A DNA stretch of 64,000 nucleotides from Cohnella pontilimi (GCF_005049045.1 NZ_SUPK01000002.1:186001-250000); one strand, 5' to 3'. Positions 28,971 to 37,733 are shown, counted from the first letter of the stretch. Numbers and translations: made by a program. The notes: generated by a model from the letters alone, not told the origin.

Positions 28971-29456
28971 TCAGCCGCAGCCTCCGCCGCCGCACGAACA
29001 GGAGCCTCCGCTTCCGCAGCCTTTGGCGTTCGGATCGCCATCGGGCACCTTGACCGATTCGGAAACGGCACGTGCAACGGCGAACGAAATTTCGTGCAGC
29101 AGCGTGTCCAGCTCCCGCTCGGCGTCTTTGAATCGGCGGACGGACTCCAGCGCGTCTAGCTCAGCCTGAACGGCGTACAACCGGTCAAGCGCTTCGTTGT
29201 AATCCGGATGAAACCGGCCGAAACGCTCGCATTCCGCAAACTTATTTTTGGCGTCAGACAGACGGCGGGCGATACGTTTCGCCTCTTCGTCTCTCTCGAC
29301 GACTTGTTTCCAATAAACATATTCATCCGCCATGGCGGATCGCTTGATCATATCTCCCAGCGTGTAGGCGCGGCACAGCAGTTCCGTCAAATCGACGGGA
29401 ACCGTATCCAAGACGCCCGGTGCTGCCGCAGGGAGGGTCTGTGGCATAACGGCCAT
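28971..29456 (-). CDS. ylbF: YlbF (RicF) family regulator of RNase Y and competence
   Basis: 161 residues. A helical YlbF/YmcA domain occupies residues ~25-135 (AYTLGDMIKRSAMADEYVYW, ARRLSDAKNKFAECERFGRF, YNEALDRLYAVQAELDALE). The C-terminal tail is glycine- and cysteine-rich, with four cysteines spaced C-x5-C-x-C-x4-C near residues 147-160. In B. subtilis RicF joins RicA and RicT in a complex that carries 4Fe-4S clusters and steers RNase Y processing, competence, biofilm and sporulation; the cysteine tail fits that role. GGTGAGGTGAGG lies just before the ATG. Confidence 0.9.
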   Translation of the reverse strand: MAVMPQTLPAAAPGVLDTVPVDLTELLCRAYTLGDMIKRSAMADEYVYWKQVVERDEEAKRIARRLSDAKNKFAECERFGRFHPDYNEALDRLYAVQAELDALESVRRFKDAERELDTLLHEISFAVARAVSESVKVPDGDPNAKGCGSGGSCSCGGGGCG

Positions 29457-29565
29457 AAAGCCTCACCTCACCTTTCGGCTCTTTGGTACTGTTGCTTATC
29501 ATACCACACACGGACGTTAAGCGGTCAACTGCCGGGGGACCTATCCTTTAGGATTTTTATCCAAG

Positions 29566-31518
29566 TCATCGAACGGCGCGGCTGATCTCTGTGGACGGAA
29601 AATGTTTTTCCAGCACTTCGCGGATCACCCGGGTGTTGATCGGCTTGCTGATATAATCATCCATGCCGGCTTCGAGACACTTTTCGCGGTCGCCTTTGAG
29701 CGCGCTGGCCGTAACGGCGACGATGACCGGGCAATCACCCGGCGGATGGTATTCCCGTAGAGCGGCCGTTGCTTCAAAGCCGTTCATGCCCGGCATATGC
29801 ACATCCATGAAAATCATATCCAAACGTTCGGCCGACGCGGCCTCCACCACTTGCTCGCCGGTTTCGGCAACCTGGACTTGATGTCCGTATCTCTCTAACA
29901 TTTTGAGCAGGACAAGCTGATTGATTTTGTTGTCTTCCGCCACCAGAATGTTCAGCTTGCGTGAAGGCATCTCGATCCGGGACGATTCCGCCGGATTCGC
30001 ATCCTGCGCCGGCATTATTTTCTCCTTCAGCTTTACCGTGAATATGAAGGTCGAGCCGGGCCCTTCCCCTTGCTCCAGCCAAATATCCCCGTCCATCAGA
30101 TTTACCAGTTTTTTGCTGATGGCAAGCCCAAGGCCGGTTCCCTCCGACTGCCGCGTCATAAAATTGTCTAATTGATAGAACGGCTGGAACAAATTCTCCG
30201 CTTTATCCGGGGGGATGCCGATCCCTGTGTCCTTCACCGTAAATTTCAGCAGGACTTCGTCCTGATGCCGCGCTGCCAGCCGTGCTTCGACGAATACGCC
30301 GCCTTGGCTCGTGAATTTCACCGCATTCCCGAGGAGATTGAGGATCACCTGCTTCAACCGTTTGGCATCGCCGACCAGGATAGCCGGCACGTTAGATTGA
30401 AGCGAGTACGAAATCTGCAGCTGCTTCTCATGAGCTTTCGGAGAAAGCAGGTCGACGGATTCCACGATGCAGGATCTCACGTCGAAAGGCTCTTCGGCAA
30501 GGTCGGTTTTGCCGGAATCGATTTTGGAAAAGTCGAGGATATCGTTGATGATGGCAAGGAGCGTCTCGCCGCTTTTTCGGATGACCGCGAGGTATTCCCG
30601 CTGCTGCGGTTCGAGGTTCGTCGTTTCCATCAACAAATCCGTCATGCCGATGACACCGTTCATGGGCGTCCGGATTTCATGGCTCATCATCGCCAGAAAT
30701 TCGCTCTTGGCCTTGTTCGTCGATTCCGCGGCTTCTTTGGCGATGATCAGTTTTTTCTGTTCCGTAATGTCTTTTACGATAATGTAATATCCCACATTCG
30801 ATTCGTTCACGATAATGGGGGCGACGGTGGTGAGAACCTCGGCCGTATGGCCGTTCCGATGAATAAACCGGTCGATGCTGTTTTCAACGGTAACATCCTT
30901 CACCGACCGGGATAAAATCTCTTTCACATTGTCTTTGCCGATAAAGTGCGACAAGTTTTTGCCGATGATTTCGCTGATCGGATACCCCGTAAGCTGCTGA
31001 GCCATCATATTTCCGTTGATGATGTTGCCTTCCATGTCTACTGACATGACGGCGTCGTGATTGTATTTTTTCAAAGACGTGTATCGCTCGACCGTTTCCT
31101 GCAGCTTTAATTCGATAATTTTACGGTCTGTAATGTCTTGAACCGTTCCGTTGATCTTCGCGGCTTCGCCGTTATCGTCGAATGAAACGAGTGCCCGGAC
31201 TTGAAAATATTGGAAGTTACCGTCCGGCTGTTGTTGACGAAATTCAAAGTCCAGGCCGTCTCCTCGCAGGGCACGGTCCACTTTTTCCATGAAACGCGGC
31301 CGGTCTTCGTCCGGCACCAAGTCCGCCAATTGAGGAGCCCTTCGATTCCATTGATCCGTGTCGATCAAGCAGATTCTGCGAAGTTGATCCGAGAATGTGA
31401 CTTCATGATGCTTAATATCCCATTCCCAGCTGCCGATCTTGGCAATGCTGTGGGCTTCCGCGATAATTTCCTCATTTTTTTCCGCTCGGTAATTTCCTGT
31501 CCGATCCGTTGAATGCAC
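29566..31518 (-). CDS. Hybrid sensor histidine kinase, downstream frame of a frameshifted gene
   Basis: 650 codons, GTG-initiated by chance within the upstream frame. Domains: PAS (~25-130, IGSWEWDIKHHEV), PAS (~145-260), histidine kinase with the phosphorylated His in AMMSHEIRTPMNGVIGMTDLL, N box NLLGNAVKF, G boxes DTGIGIPPDKAENLF and GTGLGLAISKKLV, and a C-terminal receiver domain (~525-640) with NILVAEDNKINQLVL, phosphoacceptor Asp in DMIFMDVHMPGMNGFEA and Lys in DYISKPI. No membrane helix is seen, so it is probably cytosolic. Its true N terminus lies in the other frame (31365-31880); see the frameshift finding. No response partner is adjacent. Confidence 0.85.
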   Translation of the reverse strand: MHSTDRTGNYRAEKNEEIIAEAHSIAKIGSWEWDIKHHEVTFSDQLRRICLIDTDQWNRRAPQLADLVPDEDRPRFMEKVDRALRGDGLDFEFRQQQPDGNFQYFQVRALVSFDDNGEAAKINGTVQDITDRKIIELKLQETVERYTSLKKYNHDAVMSVDMEGNIINGNMMAQQLTGYPISEIIGKNLSHFIGKDNVKEILSRSVKDVTVENSIDRFIHRNGHTAEVLTTVAPIIVNESNVGYYIIVKDITEQKKLIIAKEAAESTNKAKSEFLAMMSHEIRTPMNGVIGMTDLLMETTNLEPQQREYLAVIRKSGETLLAIINDILDFSKIDSGKTDLAEEPFDVRSCIVESVDLLSPKAHEKQLQISYSLQSNVPAILVGDAKRLKQVILNLLGNAVKFTSQGGVFVEARLAARHQDEVLLKFTVKDTGIGIPPDKAENLFQPFYQLDNFMTRQSEGTGLGLAISKKLVNLMDGDIWLEQGEGPGSTFIFTVKLKEKIMPAQDANPAESSRIEMPSRKLNILVAEDNKINQLVLLKMLERYGHQVQVAETGEQVVEAASAERLDMIFMDVHMPGMNGFEATAALREYHPPGDCPVIVAVTASALKGDREKCLEAGMDDYISKPINTRVIREVLEKHFPSTEISRAVR

Positions 31519-31880
31519 GACAGACCTTCATCCGTGGATACGTAACCGGTAGTGACTTCGAACCACAAATATTTCCCGCATGCACGCCGCATTCTAAACT
31601 GATGGGTGGATTTATCCTTGGCGCCGCGAAGCTTGCGAATATCGTCAGGATGGTACAAGATCTCTTCGCTCCGGCCTTCCAGTTCATCCGCCGAGTAGCC
31701 CAACAGCTCGAGGAGAGAGGGAGAACAGTAAAAGATGACCCCGTCCGGGCCGCACTGATAAACAACCTCACGCGTAGCTTCGGAAAGAAGCCGGAACAGT
31801 TTCTCCGCCCGTTCCAGCTTTCGTTCCGTGTCTTCCAACCGCTTGGCCAAATCTTGGCCGTCTGCCTCAGAAGTCGTCAT
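31365..31880 (-). pseudogene. N-terminal PAS part of the frameshifted hybrid kinase
   Basis: From the ATG at 31880 (AAGGAGAA seven bases upstream) the frame encodes a coiled coil (LAKRLEDTERKLERAEKLF) and a complete PAS domain (VVYQCGPDGVIFYCSPSLLE to GQEITERKK). After seven A residues at 31475-31481 (plus-strand T7) the frame departs into a 23-residue nonsense tail, whereas the next frame continues with NEEIIAEAHSIAKIGSWEWD of the kinase. One extra A would restore an open reading frame of about 770 codons from 31880 to 29566. An upstream in-frame start at 31934 is less likely. Confidence 0.75.
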
Positions 31881-31984
31881 TCCCACTTCTCCTTGGGTCA
31901 TAAAATGGACATGAAAACCTAAAAATCCACACAAATATATATGGATTTAACCATATCTGCCCCTATTGAAACACGCAAGCGCAC

Positions 31985-32023
31985 AAAAAGTCCACTTTCC
32001 GCATCACGCTGGAAAATGGACCT
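31985..32023 (-). terminator. Terminator after the CBS gene
   Basis: On the minus strand GTCCATTTTCC and GGAAAGTGGAC close a ten-base loop, followed by TTTTT. Confidence 0.8.
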
Positions 32024-32044
32024 GTTTTTCAACACCGACCGGGA

Positions 32045-32482
32045 TCAGTGATACGTCGATTCCCGGTGTTCATGCTCCGAGATGCCGCTGAGCGCGTCTC
32101 CGGCCTCGCTTACGAACACTTGCTGCACGGCCAGGTCGCCCAAAGCGATGATGCCTTTCAATTCACCGTTCTCCACGACCGGAAGTCTGCGAATTTGCCG
32201 GGACGCCATCAGGCTCACGGCTTCGTCCACCGACGCGTTCGGCTTCACCGTGGTCAGGTCGTCCGACATCACTTCTTTCACGGATGCGGAGCCTTGAAGC
32301 TGTTTGGCTAGTCCGCGGGTCACCATGTCCCGGTCGGTTACGACACCGACCAGCTTGTTCCCTTCGACCACCGGAAGAAAGCCTGTGTCATGTTCTCTCA
32401 TGAGGACGGCAGCGTCGGCCAAACTGTCCATCGGCGATATGGTGATGCATTCCTTTGTCATCGTTTCCGCAATGTTGCGCAT
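32045..32482 (-). CDS. Tandem CBS-domain protein
   Basis: 145 residues made of two CBS motifs (about 8-60 and 70-125): IAETMTKECITISPMDSLAD, GFLPVVEGNKLVGVVTDRDMV, then VKEVMSDDLTTVKPNASVDE and RRLPVVENGELKGIIALGD. Such stand-alone pairs bind adenine nucleotides; several Bacillus relatives are general-stress proteins. There is no catalytic domain and no acetoin-utilisation context, so I do not call it AcuB. It has a histidine/glutamate-rich tail and its own terminator, and lies 58 bases downstream of the M20 hydrolase gene. Confidence 0.88.
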   Translation of the reverse strand: MRNIAETMTKECITISPMDSLADAAVLMREHDTGFLPVVEGNKLVGVVTDRDMVTRGLAKQLQGSASVKEVMSDDLTTVKPNASVDEAVSLMASRQIRRLPVVENGELKGIIALGDLAVQQVFVSEAGDALSGISEHEHRESTYH

Positions 32483-32540
32483 GGGAGCCCCTCCTTTCCG
32501 GTATAGCGTGACCGAAAATAAAAGGCGCCATTCGTCCGAT

Positions 32541-33719
32541 TTATCTCGCTGCGCTTAACGATGCGGAATCGTCGGCAACCCCGATCAGCATCCGGGCCGC
32601 CACAAGCATCGCCTGCTCGTCGATATCGAATTTCGGGTGATGATGAGGAGCGGATGTTCCGTCGTCCCTTCCGGCTCCGACCATGAAAAAACAACCGGGT
32701 TTTTGCTCAAGATAATAAGAGAAATCTTCGCCTGCCATAATCGGATCGGCGAGCCGTACTTCGGCTTCTGGGAACAGCGAGGCCGCGACGGAAAATACCC
32801 TCTTCGCTTCATGGTCATCGTTGACCACGGGCGGATAGCCCTCAAAGAATTGGAATCGGTACTCGGCTCCGTGCGTCTCGCAGGTGTGCCGGACGACTTC
32901 TTCCATCCGGCGGCGGACCAAGGCCCGAACTTCGGGCGTGAACGTGCGCACCGTGCCGCTCACGCTGCACCGCTCGGCAATGACGTTGCGCGCCGTGCCG
33001 GAATGCAGCTGGCCGACCGACACCACCGCCGAGTCCAGCGGATTCACGCTTCTGGACACGATCGTCTGCAGCGCGTTCACCAACGCCGCGCCGGTCATCA
33101 GCGCATCGACGGCTTGATGCGGAAGGCCCGCATGACCACCGCGTCCGATGATCTCCACCTCGAACTCGTCGGGGCATGCCATGAACGGGCCCGGCCTTGT
33201 CGCGATGACGCCCGCGGGAAAAGGCGACCACACATGAACGCCGTAAATGGCGTCTACGCCTTCCAATGCGCCGTCGGCGATCATGCCGACCGCACCGCCC
33301 GGGAGGAACTCCTCGCCCGGCTGGAAGATGAACACGCGCGTGCCGGCCGTCTCTTCCCTATGGAGCGTATAATATCGAGCTGCCGCAAGCAGCTGGGCGG
33401 TATGCGCATCGTGCCCGCACGCATGCATTACGCCCTGAACGGTCGATTTGTATTCGGTCGATTTCTCATCCTCGATCGGCAGCGCGTCGATATCCGCACG
33501 AAGCGCGATTGTCCGGCCGGGCCGGCCGCCCGTAAGTTTCGCCATGACGCCGGTGCCGCCCGCCAGTCCGCGCCGCACCTCCAGTCCCCAAGATTCCAAC
33601 AAATCCGCGATGAAACGCGAGGTTTCGTATTCTTTGAAGGACAATTCCGGATGGCGGTGAAGATGCCGGCGCCAGTTCACCATATCGGAGCACAGGGATT
33701 GCAAGGTTTCATCGTTCAC
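32541..33719 (-). CDS. M20-family amidohydrolase (N-acyl amino acid or hippurate hydrolase type)
   Basis: 392 residues. M20D peptidase features: HRHPELSFKEYETS at the start, metal-binding MHACGHDAHTAQLLAAA (Cys and His ligands), QPGEEFLPGGA, the dimerisation domain with GRGGHAGLPHQAVDA, and the C-terminal MAGEDFSYY and HHHPKFDID ligands. Relatives remove acyl groups from amino acids, indole-3-acetyl-amino acids or diaminopimelate intermediates; the substrate is not predictable here. ATG start at 33719. A minus-strand promoter may lie near 33785 (TACAAT, with GTGACT 17 bases upstream). Confidence 0.9.
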   Translation of the reverse strand: MNDETLQSLCSDMVNWRRHLHRHPELSFKEYETSRFIADLLESWGLEVRRGLAGGTGVMAKLTGGRPGRTIALRADIDALPIEDEKSTEYKSTVQGVMHACGHDAHTAQLLAAARYYTLHREETAGTRVFIFQPGEEFLPGGAVGMIADGALEGVDAIYGVHVWSPFPAGVIATRPGPFMACPDEFEVEIIGRGGHAGLPHQAVDALMTGAALVNALQTIVSRSVNPLDSAVVSVGQLHSGTARNVIAERCSVSGTVRTFTPEVRALVRRRMEEVVRHTCETHGAEYRFQFFEGYPPVVNDDHEAKRVFSVAASLFPEAEVRLADPIMAGEDFSYYLEQKPGCFFMVGAGRDDGTSAPHHHPKFDIDEQAMLVAARMLIGVADDSASLSAAR

Positions 33720-33857
33720 GATCAGACGCGCCTCCTAAGGCTTCGGTTCTGGAGTCACGTTTCCGCAGCCGTTTTTGTGCTTATTGTATCAGAAACGACA
33801 CGGCGAGTCACCGGAGCCGAATTCAAAAAACATTCTAAATTACCCGTTCCTGCACGC

Positions 33858-33886
33858 TTGCAGAAGGAAAGCAAACCGTCTATGAT
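33858..33886 (+). promoter_or_regulatory. Probable sigma-A promoter for yugN-ftsW
   Basis: TTGCAG (33858-33863) and TATGAT (33881-33886) are 17 bases apart, about 50 bases before the yugN start. The remaining bases in 33720-33937 hold no gene. Confidence 0.55.
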
Positions 33887-33937
33887 GAAGTTTGAAATAT
33901 AAGGCTTGTGTGGACCTTCCAAAGGAGGAGCTTTAAC

Positions 33938-34282
33938 ATGATACTCGAGAACACGGGCTTAACCGGAATCCGTAGCGATTTGGCCCATCTTGACGATTCC
34001 AGCGAGAAACTCGGCTTTGTCCGCTGGCAATGGGAATACCGCCGCGCTACATATGATTTGAAGCTTCACGACCGCTCGAACGGAGAAGACTATTTCCTCC
34101 GCATCAATACCCGCGCGGTGGAAGGCAAGCTGGAAAATCCGGACGCAATTCTGGAAGTCGAAGCCGTCTACATCGGACGCGCCACCTTCCCGCACGGACT
34201 GGACTACGAATCTCCGGTTCCGCAGCCAATTCTTAACGCCGCTGCCCAGCGCGCGCAAGAATTGAAGCAGCTGCTCAGCTGA
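33938..34282 (+). CDS. YugN-like family protein
   Basis: 114 residues from the ATG at 33938, with AAGGAGGAG seven bases upstream; the longer in-frame start at 33908 crosses this binding site. The sequence MILENTGLTGIRSDLAHLDD, RWQWEYRRATYDLKL and YIGRATFPHGLDYE is typical of the YugN family, whose function is unknown. It has no membrane segment. It lies 19 bases before ftsW in the same direction and probably shares a transcript with it. Confidence 0.85.
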   Translation: MILENTGLTGIRSDLAHLDDSSEKLGFVRWQWEYRRATYDLKLHDRSNGEDYFLRINTRAVEGKLENPDAILEVEAVYIGRATFPHGLDYESPVPQPILNAAAQRAQELKQLLS

Positions 34283-34301
34283 GACCGCGGGGGATCTATC
34301 G

Positions 34302-35486
34302 ATGAAAACCCCGGCCGCGGGCCAGCGCGGGACGCCGGATTTTTTGCTGCTCATCCTCACGCTTCTGCTCGTCGGTTTCGGCCTGATCATGGTATTTAGC
34401 GCCAGCTCCAGCATGACCGTCGTGTCCGCCAAATTCGGCAACGACGCTTTGTATTTTACGAAGAGACAGCTTCTATGGGCCGGGATGGGGACGTTCGCCA
34501 TGCTGGTCTTGATGAACGTCCGGTACGAAAAGTATAAAAAATGGTTTTTACCGTACCTCTTCTTCACGATCGTCCTGCTGATCGTCGTCTTGTTCGTGGG
34601 CAGTTTAACCAACGGCGCCCGCAGCTGGCTCGGCATCGGCGGCCTCGGCATTCAACCGACCGAATTCGCAAAGCTTGCGATTATCTTGTATCTCGCGTCG
34701 ATCATCACCAAAAAGGACGAAAAGTTCCGCGAATTTAAACGGGGCCTTCTTCCGGTCATGATGGTGGTCGGCTTTGTCGTCGGTCTCATTTTGCTTCAGC
34801 CGGACGTCGGTTCCTGCATCATTTTGGTTCTGTGCGCCACCACCGTCATCGTCGCCGGCGGCTCCAACTTGAAGCATGTGCTCCTTTCGGCCGCATTGCT
34901 GCTCGGGATCGGCGCCCTCGGCTTCAGCATCTATTTGCTCAGCCATCCCGGATTCGACGGCGGTTACCGGTTTGCCCGGTTTACGGCGTTCATGAATCCG
35001 CTGGCGGATGAGAAGCATACCGGCTATCACTTGGTGCGTTCGCTTGAAGCGTTCGGCCACGGCGGGTTTACCGGCGCGGGCCTCGGACATAGCGTGCAGA
35101 AGCTGTTTTATTTGCCGTATGCATACAATGACTTTATTTTCGCCGTCATTGCCGAAGAGCTCGGGTTCCTCGGCACGACCATATTCCTGCTCTTTTACTT
35201 GCTGTTCCTGTGGCGCGCGCTGATTGTTTCGTTGAGGTGTCCGGACTTGTACGGAACGTTGGTCGGCGTCGGCCTCGTCTCGCTGATTGCCATTCAAGCC
35301 CTCATCAACATGGGCGGAGTAAGCGGCGCGATTCCGGTTACCGGAGTCACCCTGCCATTCATCAGCTATGGGGGATCCTCCATGCTCGTGACGCTCGTCG
35401 GCATGGGAATTCTGCTCAGCATCTCGCGAGAATACAACCGTGTGAATGCCAAGGACAAAGATCGCAGTTCCGCCATCCATGCATGA
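34302..35486 (+). CDS. ftsW: SEDS-family peptidoglycan polymerase FtsW/SpoVE/RodA type
   Basis: 394 residues with about ten membrane helices. SEDS glycosyltransferases polymerise lipid II with a partner class B PBP. Family motifs: GLIMVFSASSSMTV in helix 1, NGARSWLGIGGLGIQPTEFAKLA with the conserved Glu, LLQPDVGSCIIL, a large extracellular loop with FNPLADEKHTGYHLVRSLEA-type sequence (here MNPLADEKHTGYHLVRS) and GVTLPFISYGGSSMLV near the end. FtsW, SpoVE and RodA cannot be separated confidently by eye; FtsW is favoured. A terminator follows. Confidence 0.9.
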   Translation: MKTPAAGQRGTPDFLLLILTLLLVGFGLIMVFSASSSMTVVSAKFGNDALYFTKRQLLWAGMGTFAMLVLMNVRYEKYKKWFLPYLFFTIVLLIVVLFVGSLTNGARSWLGIGGLGIQPTEFAKLAIILYLASIITKKDEKFREFKRGLLPVMMVVGFVVGLILLQPDVGSCIILVLCATTVIVAGGSNLKHVLLSAALLLGIGALGFSIYLLSHPGFDGGYRFARFTAFMNPLADEKHTGYHLVRSLEAFGHGGFTGAGLGHSVQKLFYLPYAYNDFIFAVIAEELGFLGTTIFLLFYLLFLWRALIVSLRCPDLYGTLVGVGLVSLIAIQALINMGGVSGAIPVTGVTLPFISYGGSSMLVTLVGMGILLSISREYNRVNAKDKDRSSAIHA

Positions 35487-35494
35487 CCATGCCG

Positions 35495-35523
35495 CACTCC
35501 CGGCTTGCCCGGGGGTGTTTTCC
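35495..35523 (+). terminator. Terminator after ftsW
   Basis: CACTCCCGG and CCGGGGGTG pair (one wobble) around a short loop before TTTTCC. Confidence 0.65.
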
Positions 35524-35537
35524 TTTTTCAGCCCACC

Positions 35538-35562
35538 AAAAAAGCCATCCTTCCGGATGGCT
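35538..35562 (-). terminator. Terminator after the second Asp23 gene
   Basis: On the minus strand GCCATCC and GGATGGC close a four-base loop and run into six T. Confidence 0.8.
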
Positions 35563-35572
35563 CTTCGTTCGT

Positions 35573-35953
35573 TCACTTCACTCGGTTCCACTCTTCCGCT
35601 TCCTCATCCTTGAAAGCCACGCCTTCCACTTTCACGTTCACTTCCACCACGCGAAGGCCGGTCATGTTCTCCACCGCTTCACGGACGTTGTCCTGCAGGC
35701 TGCGGCCCACTTCTTGGATCGGAATGCCGTATTGTACGACGATGCGCAGGTCGATGGCCGCTTCCACTTGGCCGACTTCAACGGACACTCCTCTTTGCGC
35801 GTTGCGCCCGCTGAGACGCTTGGCCAATCCTTCGGAGATCCCGCCCGACATGGCGGCGATGCCCGGTGTCTCGAGTGCCGCCAGACCCGCGATCGTGGCG
35901 ACAACGTCATCCGATATGCGTATGAGTCCTTCTTGCTGCAGCTCTTCCGTCAT
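35573..35953 (-). CDS. Asp23/Gls24 family protein, second paralogue
   Basis: 126 residues from the ATG at 35953 (MTEELQQEGLIRISDDVVAT). Probable promoter elements TTGCTT (36015-36010) and TACAAT (35992-35987), 17 bases apart, place the transcript start just upstream and rule out the longer frame to 36130. The domain matches YloU over its length: DDVVATIAGLAALETPGIAAM, GVSVEVGQVEAAIDLRIVVQ and GLRVVEVNVKVEGVAF. The role is unknown beyond envelope association. It converges on ftsW and is divergent from the Ca2+/H+ exchanger. Confidence 0.88.
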   Translation of the reverse strand: MTEELQQEGLIRISDDVVATIAGLAALETPGIAAMSGGISEGLAKRLSGRNAQRGVSVEVGQVEAAIDLRIVVQYGIPIQEVGRSLQDNVREAVENMTGLRVVEVNVKVEGVAFKDEEAEEWNRVK

Positions 35954-36051
35954 GGCGACCCACTCTCCCGAACCTTTAATGACTACATTGTACTGGAAGA
36001 TCCAGCCACAAGCAACCGCTGGCGGGCTCCCGGGCTTACCAGGTGCGCGAC

Positions 36052-36081
36052 TTGAACACGCCAACGGCTTTTCGCTATAGT
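36052..36081 (+). promoter_or_regulatory. Probable sigma-A promoter for the calcium/proton exchanger
   Basis: TTGAAC (36052-36057) and TATAGT (36076-36081) are 18 bases apart, about 50 bases before the start codon. Confidence 0.5.
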
Positions 36082-36130
36082 ATAAGGAACCGTAACCGCA
36101 AACCATTCTCCACAACTGAGGTGTACGCAA

Positions 36131-37189
36131 GTGAAGCGACTGTTTTTTCCGCTCCTCATCCTCACCTTCGCGCTAAGCGCGGCAGCCCATTACCTGCACT
36201 TCGGACCGGTTCCCGAGTTCATCCTCTCGGCATTGGCCATCGTGTTCGTGGCCGGCTTTCTGGGCAAAGCGACCGAGGCCGTCTCGCATTATGCCGGTCA
36301 GCGGCTCGGCGGTTTTCTGAACGCCACATTCGGCAACGCCGCGGAGCTGATCATCTCGATATTCCTGATTAAAGAAGGATTGTTCGACATCGTGAAAGCG
36401 AGCTTGACCGGCTCGATCATCGGCAATTTGCTGCTTGTGCTTGGCGCCAGCGCATTCGTCGGAGGGCTCAAGTTCAAGGAGCAAAGGTTCAACATCCATC
36501 TGGCCGGTCAGAACGCTTCGCTCATGATGCTCGGCGTCATCTCGCTGTTCATTCCCGCGGTGTTCGTGAAAACGGAAAAATTTCCTCCGAACGAAACGAT
36601 ATCGCTAAGCGTCACCGTCGCCGGCTGTCTGATCTTGGCTTATGCGGGCTGGCTCGTTTATTCCATGTTTACGCATAAGGATCTCCTCGAAGATCACGAG
36701 GAAACCCAGCCCTCCCACGGAGAGCCGCCGGCATGGTCGCGCAACAAGTCGATTTTGTATTTGGTGCTGGCTACCCTGATGGTCGCTTTTGTCAGCGAAT
36801 GGCTCGTACATACGCTTCATGTGTTCACCGACAAGTTCGGCTTATCGGAATTGTTCGTGGGCGCGTTCCTGGTGGCCATTATCGGCAACGCCGCCGAGCA
36901 CAGCGCCGCCATCCTGCTCGCGATGAAAAACAAAATGGGCGCGGCGGTCGAAATTGCCGTCGGAAGCAGCCTCCAAATCGCGCTGTTCGTCGCACCCGTC
37001 CTCGTGTTCGTCAGCTTGATTTTCGGCCGTCCCATGGACTTGATCTTCTCCACGATCGAGCTTGCGGCGATCGCCGTCGCGGTTCTCATCGCCACGTCGA
37101 TCTCGAGAGACGGCACCACCACCTGGTATGAAGGCAAGCTGCTTCTGATCGTGTACGTCATTCTCGGCGTCGCGTTTTACTTCGTGTAA
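36131..37189 (+). CDS. cax: Calcium/proton exchanger, CaCA family (Cax/YfkE type)
   Basis: 352 residues, about eleven membrane helices in two inverted halves. The alpha repeats carry the cation-binding glutamates in GGFLNATFGNAAELIISIFLI (first half, about residues 59-79) and VAIIGNAAEHSAAILLAM (second half, about residues 249-266). A short acidic loop (EDHEETQPSHGEPPAW) separates the halves. The protein exports Ca2+ in exchange for protons. It starts at a GTG seven bases after GAGGTG. A calcium P-type ATPase is also in the window (21358-24180), so both primary and secondary Ca2+ export are encoded here. Confidence 0.93.
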   Translation: MKRLFFPLLILTFALSAAAHYLHFGPVPEFILSALAIVFVAGFLGKATEAVSHYAGQRLGGFLNATFGNAAELIISIFLIKEGLFDIVKASLTGSIIGNLLLVLGASAFVGGLKFKEQRFNIHLAGQNASLMMLGVISLFIPAVFVKTEKFPPNETISLSVTVAGCLILAYAGWLVYSMFTHKDLLEDHEETQPSHGEPPAWSRNKSILYLVLATLMVAFVSEWLVHTLHVFTDKFGLSELFVGAFLVAIIGNAAEHSAAILLAMKNKMGAAVEIAVGSSLQIALFVAPVLVFVSLIFGRPMDLIFSTIELAAIAVAVLIATSISRDGTTTWYEGKLLLIVYVILGVAFYFV

Positions 37190-37192
37190 CGT

Positions 37193-37223
37193 AAAAAGAC
37201 GCTTGACCGCGAGGTCAAGCGTC
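37193..37223 (-). terminator. Terminator after ylaN
   Basis: On the minus strand GACGCTTGACC and GGTCAAGCGTC close a TCGC loop, then TTTTT. The plus strand has no T run. Confidence 0.85.
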
Positions 37224-37260
37224 AACTTATGGCAAACGGCTCCGAGCGGAACCGGTCCGG

Positions 37261-37557
37261 CTACTCTATTCGGTTGTTCAGCGCTTCATAGAGCAGAGCC
37301 AAATTCCGTTCCAATTGGCTGACCAGCTGCTTGCCGGCGCCTTCTTCCACCAATCCGGTACGAACCGCAAATTCGACCGCCCGGGAAAACCCGTACATTT
37401 GCGTATCGAGCACTTCTTCGTATAACGGGCATTGGCGGGTCGTCAGGTTTTCCATCTGAATGGCGATTAGTTTCTCGATTTTATCGGCATCTTCCTGCAG
37501 CAGGCGGAGCGCCTTCTGCTTCAGGTTCGCGATCGTATCCGTCTCCAGTGAAGCCAT
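37261..37557 (-). CDS. ylaN: YlaN family protein (Fur-interacting, DUF1507)
   Basis: 98 residues from the ATG at 37557 (GGGGGAG about six bases upstream; GTG at 37563 is part of that site). All-helical: LKQKALRLLQEDADKIEKLI, AIQMENLTTRQCPLYEEVL and QMYGFSRAVEFAVRTGLVEE are typical of the family. In B. subtilis and S. aureus YlaN is linked to iron homeostasis by binding Fur. It is monocistronic, with a perfect terminator, and converges on the cax gene. Confidence 0.9.
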   Translation of the reverse strand: MASLETDTIANLKQKALRLLQEDADKIEKLIAIQMENLTTRQCPLYEEVLDTQMYGFSRAVEFAVRTGLVEEGAGKQLVSQLERNLALLYEALNNRIE

Positions 37558-37683
37558 TCCCACTCCCCCTGTGCCAAACTTCCAATCATCGCTATCCCTT
37601 TCATATTAGACGAAATTGCCGCGAAGCACAAGGACGGGGCGTCCCCGCTTTTCCTCCCGCCCTGCCGCGGGGGGCCGCACAAG

Positions 37684-37714
37684 AAAAACGCCCCGTCTCC
37701 AAGAGCCGGGGCGC
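37684..37714 (-). terminator. Terminator after the HPr-like gene
   Basis: On the minus strand GCGCCCCG and CGGGGCG arms close an eleven-base loop, followed by TTTTT. Confidence 0.8.
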
Positions 37715-37733
37715 TTACCGTACTACAGAATCA

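Noticed and set aside
31470..31485. Programmed -1 frameshifting at the A7 run in the sensor kinase gene
   Set aside because: The heptamer is not preceded by an evident Shine-Dalgarno-like stimulator or followed by a clear hairpin that I could read. A simple indel is more likely, so I report it only as a possibility.
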